DNA of 64,000 nt from Typha latifolia. Its lineage: Eukaryota; Streptophyta; Magnoliopsida; Poales; Typhaceae. Positions 48,420 through 64,000 of this stretch are shown here, one piece after another. The position numbers and the translations under genes are program-made. The DNA is taken from positions 5,746,850 through 5,810,849 of the forward strand of contig CM034113.1 in NCBI GenBank assembly GCA_019914945.1, in the 5' to 3' direction. The notes below the pieces were generated by a model that was not told where the DNA came from, ran no database searches, and saw only the letters and a list, made by a program, of their open reading frames with translations. Numbering within the stretch: position 1 is the first letter of the stretch; each line of letters starts with the position of its first letter.

Positions 48420-49945
48420 TTATTTTGGTCTTCAAAATGCAGCATGCATACCAATTGGTTGGCATTAGGACCTTTTAATATCTCTTCATGCATCAAATCC
48501 ATCAAGCTGATTGACAATTTCGAGCATAGATGGTTGAACTTCATTCTCACTGCCAACTCTATCAAAAAATGCACCACCAGTGGCATCAAATTCATCAAAG
48601 AAGATCGATGCATGCTTTCTTTGAGCAGGCCATGTACAATGGTAGAACCGGGCATTTAGACTAAATTCTCAGAATATTCCAAGGCTAATTTCTGGGATAT
48701 AATACCCTCCACAAATCTCAACAAACTTAACAACCTGGAAAAGTTCACGGACCATCCGAGCACCCTCTCCAACGTACTTCTGAATCAGCTCACTTCCAAT
48801 GATGTGAATAAAGCAAACGTCAATTCTACAGCTCTAGCAAGGAGTGCTTTACCTGTTCCAGGAGGACCATAAAAAAGGAGCCATTTAGGAGGATCATTCC
48901 CAAGCTTAATATAATTCTCTGGATGAAGCATAGGAAGCTCCAAAACCAAGAGTAAAATGACAATCAGAAACTCAAATATTGGTGCAATTGAAAATCAAAT
49001 ACTCAAGGATGTTTGCCTAAAATAGGTGATTCATTCATCATGACTACCAACCCTGATAGCCCAAATGAGAAAAACTAATAGTGAATTATCATACCTGTCG
49101 CATCTTCTCAATTTGCCCATTGTATCCACCAACATCATTATATGATACATCAGGCTTCTCCTCTACCGTCAGCATTGTAACATTCAGGATCAATATTTGG
49201 TAGCAAAGGAATCTGAATTTGATACCTATTTCTATTAACCCTGATGAAAAAGGAAGATATTTAGTCAAAGTTTACATACACAACCAGGGCAGAAAACTTC
49301 CGCGTGCCTGTCTTGTCATTCTAGGTTTGCATGATAAAAACACTGAAACAATTAATCCTTTTTTAACTAACTGTGATCGAATTTCTACCTCAATACACGT
49401 GTCCTTGATGTGGACAATTCTAGATTTTTAGAACTGTTGCATTTGGTTTATATTATAAAATACATTGAGCAGTAAACTTCATGCATAAATAGTCACTGAA
49501 GGATAGTGAGCAATTTCCAAAAGACTAATTTGAAGGTAGTGAAATTAAGATAAGCAGCCTTCTTCAATATCAGCTAGAGAAACTATCATTAAGTCAAAAG
49601 AAGAAATAGAATGTCAAGGAAGAAATCTAAAGAATTCTAAATTTAGAAGATGCACCTGTGCAATTTATTTTACATTTATCACCTTCTGTGTTTGGGTTAA
49701 CAATATTTGTGCATCTAGCAGCATTTCATACAGAGAAATAGTTTGCCTGTGATTTGAAAATTGAACAGGAAAAATCATGCATGAAAGCACACTTAAATAG
49801 GCTAGATGAATGGATTAGAGTAAATTTACCTAAGAGGTTGCTCCTCTTGCATCATCTGCTTGATGGAAACTAAATCCCGTCAGCTTGGTGCAGCTAACCC
49901 AGTATCAGATTTCAATTCTTGTTGTTCAAGAGAGGGCATATATCA
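48420..49945 (-). pseudogene. RPT1: 26S proteasome regulatory ATPase RPT1 (subunit 7) pseudogene with introns
   Basis: Five exon remnants in the right order on the minus strand: 49,935-49,830 (ELKSDTGLAAPS, stop, KQMMQEEQPL), about 49,730-49,650 (ARCTNIVNPNTE), about 49,245-49,098 ([10 protein letters not shown]..., [17 protein letters not shown]), about 48,945-48,660 ([14 protein letters not shown], Walker A GPPGTGK, a worn QKYVGEGA region) and about 48,625-48,470 (Walker [28 protein letters not shown]). Functional RPT1 is an AAA ATPase of the proteasome base that unfolds substrates. Here stops, frameshifts and missing N- and C-terminal exons rule out a product. Splice-site-like boundaries and introns are retained, so it arose by DNA duplication, not by retroposition. 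It follows the helicase gene on the same strand by about 0.5 kb. Confidence 0.85.
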
Positions 49946-50440
49946 AGTAACAACAACACATGCAACTATCTAAGAATATTATTGTAAATGTGGACAGATC
50001 AATTTGAATCACTCTTACATCCAAGAAAAAAGTTACTTCTAATCTTCCTGCACTCTTGCCAAGAATTGACTGCAGGCATCAAAACTCCCTAATGCAGATG
50101 TCTTATAAGATTTAACATCTTATACTTTATGGGTCAATCTTTGGAAAATTAACATTCACAAAGTCAAGAAAATCTGATGTTTTTTTTAACATAAACAGCT
50201 CAATGCTTAGTCTGAGACAGCCTAAGCTTATAAGCACAAAATACTTTATCCGGGCAGCATATCCAGATTCAACTAACTGGAGAAACTATATGATAAAATA
50301 CAAATTCTTTCCTAATTGATAGCATGTTACACAGAATACAAGGTACAATTAAGCTTTCTCCAACAAAAATAAACGCATAATTAAGACTTGGATCGACACC
50401 ATAGAATCCACAACAAAAAGGGGGTAATAGAATAAGAAGA

Positions 50441-59364
<8,924 letters not shown>

Positions 59365-60470
59365 TTCTATCACAAGAATCTAAGAGATTAAGATCTATTC
59401 ATAGGATCAAAATATAATATAAGCCTAATAGAAGAGAGTAAAGGGCTTAATTGAAGCTAAGAAATGGATTGAGACTAGTATTTTAGCCTTTTAGGGTATA
59501 GACTGAAGTCCTAATATGGCACAGAGTCAATCCAAGGAAGAGGAGGTCAAGAGTATGTCTTTTAATTCCATTGTCAACTTTGAAGCATGAATATGGGTAC
59601 AATAACAATACAAGGATATGCCAATTCCTAAAAAAAAAGGATACAATGGATACGGGAATTAATCAAATGTATAAAAACATATATTAATATTCTAATACAA
59701 TCATACATGTATATTTGCAGAAAATGAAAGATACATATATATGTAGAATATAAAAAAAATAATAACATTGCATATATACATTCAACATGAGCAATTCATA
59801 GCATCAAAGTTTATATCAACATTTTAACATCAAACTTTCTACTAAGTAACATAGCATTCTCTAGTCTCTACACATTTATTTATAACAGCAATTCAACATA
59901 CTAACATAACAAACTAATGGGAAAAGGGAAAGCATAAATTATGCCTCAAGGAAGCTAGAAATGCTTTAAATCCACAAAAAAGAACAAAAATGACAATTGT
60001 GGAGAATACTGCATTGATAAGTGCATATTCATAGATATAAGCATCTATCTAGAAGTAGAAGAAAGCAAGACAGAGGAAAACATAGCAGAAGATAAAATTG
60101 GTGCAATATCTCCTACTTATTATGTTGCAGAATTGTAGCCCGTCCTGCCTCCAATCAGAATAATTCTAAATCCAAAACTGATGAACATTAGAAGAAAAAT
60201 GCAACCTCTCATCACTATAATTACCTTCGAAAACTAAACATATACAGAGTCAAATTTAAAGAGGGAGAGGGATGAGAAATTAGGGTTTAGGTTTTAGATA
60301 GAGATGAGATAGAAAGGGAAAAGAGAGAAAGAGATGAAGAGGATGAGGGAAAGAACAGAGGGAGGGAGGGAGGGAGGAGAAACTAACCTGCACGAGAGAT
60401 GAAGCCCGTCCTACACTAATCCCGTCGGCGTCAAGAGAGCAAAAAGAAGCTGGGACACGCGCAGGAAAGA
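59365..60470 (-). promoter_or_regulatory. helicase 5' leader with intron, and start of promoter
   Basis: A donor CGTGCAG|GTTAGT on the minus strand (exon edge at 60,388) and an acceptor TCTTAG before 59,379 suggest a leader intron of about 1 kb, leaving 15 leader bases ahead of the ATG. The first leader exon would be at about 60,388-60,460, preceded on the coding strand by pyrimidine-poor sequence; GA-rich repeats lie just inside the intron (60,290-60,380 on plus). The transcription start is not known. Confidence 0.5.
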
Positions 60471-60926
60471 GGTCTATTATTTGGTTAAAAAATTTCTTGG
60501 TTATCTATCGGACCTTTCTCTCAATGCAGTGTATGAAATCGAAAAGCAAAGATTTTATATTCTGGCATAGTACCATTTTTTCTCCAACTTTGGGCAAACA
60601 ATACCTAGTTTTTCTGAAAGCATTGGATTAAAAGGATTTCAAATGCAATGTCATAAAAATGTGATTGCTGAGATCTTAATCTAGTAAGTGGAAAAGAGGA
60701 GAGATCGAAGAAGAGGGAAGAAGGAGACACCGGAGAAGTAGGCGATGGAAGCCTGAGGCCGGCGAGATGGGCGATAGCAATGGCTTAGAGCCCGGACTGC
60801 TGGGGTTTACAACAATGACGACGGCTTTGCATGTCTCAGCACATAGATAAGTTATAAGTATTAAGTCCCCTGAGATCATTCAAAGGAGGCGACGACTGCT
60901 TTGGTCAATCTTTCTTTAAAATTAGG

Positions 60927-61373
60927 GATGTTTACAAATGTCACTTCTATCTTACTTATTTTATAATTTGCATTTCTGTCTTTAAAAATTTTATAATCCA
61001 ACTCCCTCTTTTTCTCTAATAAATTTTATTTAACATTCTGAATTAACTTAGACCATTTATAAATACTTAAATTATTCGTATATTTTTTTTATCCTCTTTT
61101 TCTCTCTAACAAAAAAAAAAAAAAAAAAAGAGACGAGAGAAGGGAGAAGATGGGCAACCGCGAAGGAGGTGAGTGAGAAAGATAGTGGAGACATAAAAAA
61201 TGAGAGGGGATGTTGGGATTATTTTAGTAATTTAATCTATATTAATTAGTTAAAATAATATTTTAATATTAATAAAAATTATAAGGACAAATAAAAGGTT
61301 GGATTATAAGATTACAGTGTGCGAATAACAAAATAAGTAAAATATTATGTGTGATGTGTAAACATCCCTTAAG
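60927..61373. mobile_element. MITE between the helicase and ATG16 promoters
   Basis: The left end AGGGATGTTTACAAATG is matched by the reverse complement of the right end, AAGGGATGTTTACACATC. The inner parts (ACTTATTTTATAATTTGC and ACTTATTTTGTTATTCGC on the opposite strand) also pair. Same family as 31,233-31,780: both carry CTGAATTAACTTAGAC and TTAGTTAAAATAATA. Confidence 0.65.
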
Positions 61374-61476
61374 GTTAATACTAAAATATTATAGAGTCCA
61401 ATAACCAAATCGCGTAAACGGTTCGGACCCAACAAGATCCGATCCGATTACTGCCATAATAGAGATTGCTTCCCGT

Positions 61477-61575
61477 ATGCATACGAAGTCTTCGTCCTCT
61501 CCTCGTCTTCTTGATCCATCGATCGACCAAGAACACGAAATCGTAGAAGACGAGGAAAACCTAATTGAGATTTAG
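61477..61575 (+). promoter_or_regulatory. upstream open reading frame candidate, ATG16 leader
   Basis: ATG at 61,477 opens a 32-codon frame ending TAG at 61,573-61,575, five bases before the candidate main ATG at 61,580. If transcription starts upstream of it, it could limit translation of the main frame. The transcription start is not known. Confidence 0.35.
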
Positions 61576-61579
61576 GGTA

Positions 61580-62704
61580 ATGGTGGCTTGCAATTCCTCC
61601 AAGCATGTAAGAATCCCTCCCTTTGGGGCCAGCCAACTTGTTCTTTAATCTCTTCGTAGGAGTAAATTTCTTCTTACCTCTTCGGAATCCCAGGACATTA
61701 GACGAGATTGAGATTGGAAAGGCGGCGATAAAGCGCGCAATTAGAGATCTCAGGAAGCGGCATTTGCTCGAGGAAGGAGCCCACGCCCCAGCAATTGATG
61801 CGCTCACAAGACCTTTCGCTGCCCAGGTAACGATTTGGGAGAGCAAGGTTGCTCTTTTTTTCTTCCTTTTTTTCTAGAGCAAATTAATAGAACTGGTGTT
61901 ATTTATGATTTGTCATTTTGTGGCTTTGTTTCATGGCCAAGGATAAATTTGTTCTTCAGGAAAGTGAAAGAAAGGAATGTTGAGAAATATGAATAGAATA
62001 GGAAGAAGAGAAAAGAAAACTAGGGTTTGAGATAGAGTCTTTGATAAAATTACCTTTTTGAGTTTAATGACGTGATGAGGAACCATGCTACTTCCCTATT
62101 TTCGAATTAAAGCTGCCTTTGGGATTGTGTAGTAAACTATTCTGGGATTTATTCTCCATAGATAATTGATGGGACTGTTAAACACTAAATTAAAGAGGTG
62201 CTTTGGCAACTGTAGCTGAATTTGCTTTTGCTCTGAAAGATGCACTTCCCAAGTAATGCCAGTATGCTTATTGAGGCATGAACACTGTCAGAAACCTGCC
62301 CATAATGCTCCTACCCTAATCAACTACTTGGCATTGTTTTTCACTCATCACATGCTGCTCCTTTGAGGTTCAGAAAAGTATTGTCTTTTTTAATTCCTCT
62401 GCAGCTTATAATGACTGAACTTAATTTACTCAATTACATTAGGTCCTGAGTCTTTAACTGTAAGTGAAGATAGTTGATGTGCGTCTTTAGATGGTATTGA
62501 GAGACAAGATCCTTGTAGTTAGTAGATTTATACCACCACTCTGTACAAGGAAGCAGGCAAATCCCATTTTATCTTGTTTTCAACTTACCGGCAGGAGTTA
62601 TGTTGTTTATAAAGGAAATACACAATATTTATTTATTCAGGCAGGCATGGTTTAGGACTTTGCTCTCTCTTTTGTTTGGGAAGTTTTCTCATTTGCGACC
62701 CATG

Positions 62705-62758
<54 letters not shown>

Positions 62759-63451
62759 CTAGCAGCTAGACTTATCCAGTATAGTATTTTTAGTTTTAAA
62801 ATATGGAATAATCGTAACAGTAACATCATTGCAGGTTGGGGTTTTTCCTTCTCTTTTACTGGTTAAGTTCTATTGCCAGTTTGAGAACCTTAATTTTTAT
62901 GATGATCTATGATAAGTGTTCATATGTTTAAAACTTTTAATATTCTGATCCATCTTTACTATGTTCTTTTCCAGGGGTTAGAGTGGAAAGAAAAGGCTGA
63001 AAAGCTCGAATTTGAACTGCAGCAATGTTACAAGGCTCAGTCACGCCTGTCTGAGCAGCTAGTGGTAGAAGTGTCGGAGGGCAGAACCTCAAAAACTCTT
63101 CTTCAAGAGAAGGAATTGTCAGTTACAACTTTGCAGAATGAAATCCTGCAAGCAAGGTTTAGTTTAATAACTGGTTTCATATATTTATGGAAGAGAACAT
63201 TTTACTGTCATGGGGAATAAATGTTTCGTTTGATTTGACATACAAACCTTTTCAGGGAAGAAATCTCACAACTTGAGGAGAGTTTAGATGAGAAAACAAA
63301 AGCTTTAGATCTTCTAATAAATGAACACCACCTACTTAAAACACAACTAGAAGATGTGCTACTGCAACTAAAAGAAGCTAAGGCTGAAAACAAAAGTTTG
63401 ATTGATCGCTGGATGTTGGAGAAGATGAAGGATGCAGAAAAGCTTAATGAG
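61580..63451 (+). CDS. ATG16: autophagy-related protein ATG16, N-terminal half (gene continues past window)
   Basis: Secure exons: one ending at 61,826 (IGKAAIKRAIRDLRKRHLLE, then EGAHAPAIDAL), 62,975-63,156 (GLEWKEKAEKLEFELQQCYK, AQSRLSEQLV) and 63,256-63,451 (coiled coil ending DRWMLEKMKDAEKLNE). These are the ATG5-binding N-terminus and coiled coil of ATG16, which with ATG5-ATG12 directs ATG8 lipidation on autophagosome membranes. The WD40 half lies beyond the window. The start is unsettled: the ATG at 61,580 with a donor after 61,606 (MVACNSSKH) joins in frame only to an acceptor at 61,706, whereas the acceptor with the best pyrimidine tract (exon from 61,694) needs a different phase. A possible next acceptor lies at the very end of the window. 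Confidence 0.88.
62705..62757 (+). repeat. compound (TA)n(TG)n microsatellite in ATG16 intron
   Basis: About 11 AT units run directly into about 16 GT units, 220 bp upstream of the exon at 62,975. Confidence 0.95.
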
Positions 63452-64000
63452 GTGCTTTGTCCTTCAAAATTCTTTTTTTTTTTTTGTATTTGCTGGAAAT
63501 TAGTACTTATGCTGCTAGGATGTCTGGTAAAATTTTCAGACTGCTCAACATATTGAGCACCAAAACTTTATTTGCTTTCTTGGTATAGAAAGAGTGAAGT
63601 GTGCATAAAAAGCTAAATTTTAGTTGTTGATATTATTTTTAAATACGTAATTCTTCATGATAATTGTGTTTAGTTGATATCTTGAACTGAATGGGGATAT
63701 AATTGGTATGATTTACCTGTTAGATTGTTTTGAGAATAAATTTGGAAATACATAGCGATCAAATTATAATTATCAAGAAGGTGGGGTGTGAATCGTAAAT
63801 TCATGAAAGCGTAGGATGTGAAATGTAATTCTCCTAAGTAAATATTGCACCTTACCTATTATGCCATTTACTTCTTGTAGCTTATATTTCTTTGAAAAGT
63901 TGAGCTAAATATGATGCTTAATCATCTATAACTCAGCAGAAGTTGTTTGAAACTTTGAATAGATAAATATGGTGCTTTATTTCTATCTGTAGCAGCATCA

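Overview
This is a stretch of a flowering-plant nuclear genome, most likely a monocot. Genes are split by GT-AG introns, spacers are AT-rich, and nested LTR retrotransposons, LINEs and MITEs fill most of the space between genes. A monocot is favoured by the GC-rich third positions in the later exons of the sieve-element gene and by the look of ATG16; a non-grass commelinid such as pineapple or a palm is only a guess.

Four cellular genes could be resolved to exons. (1) 7,745-11,594 (+): a six-exon SIEVE ELEMENT OCCLUSION (SEO) gene for a phloem structural protein. (2) 34,129-40,149 (+): a five-exon ABHD17-type alpha/beta hydrolase, a predicted protein S-deacylase. (3) 50,441-59,364 (-): a twelve-coding-exon DEAH-box RNA helicase of the DEAH10/RID1 (DHX33-like) clade. 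(4) about 61,580 to beyond the right edge (+): the 5' half of autophagy gene ATG16, head-to-head with the helicase. A broken but intron-bearing copy of the 26S proteasome ATPase gene RPT1 lies just downstream of the helicase (48.4-49.95 kb), with a second fragment at 47.44-47.95 kb.

Layout: 0-2.6 kb, decayed Ty1/copia element; 2.7-5.7 kb, two Tourist-like MITEs; 6.4-11.6 kb, SEO with a duplicated upstream segment; 12-17 kb, small MITEs and a truncated copia element (-) with LTR, gag, protease and integrase; 17-19.4 kb, part of a large LTR (-); 19.4-22.4 kb, deleted Ty3/gypsy chromovirus with 3' LTR; 24.0-25.0 kb, copia LTR; 25.4-28.3 kb, decayed LINE; 29-33.6 kb, MITEs and repeats; 34-40 kb, ABHD17; 41.0-41.6 kb, third Tourist-like MITE; 42.5-47.3 kb, LINE reverse transcriptase split by a 2,855-bp solo LTR; 47.4-50 kb, RPT1 pseudogenes; 50.4-60.5 kb, helicase; 60.9-61.4 kb, MITE; 61.5 kb to end, ATG16.

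The genes do not form one pathway. The two most notable observations are a solo LTR with a perfect TACCG target duplication sitting exactly inside a LINE reverse-transcriptase reading frame, and clusters of a TTCGAA-centred palindrome a short distance upstream of the TATA box in LTRs of otherwise different retrotransposon families.
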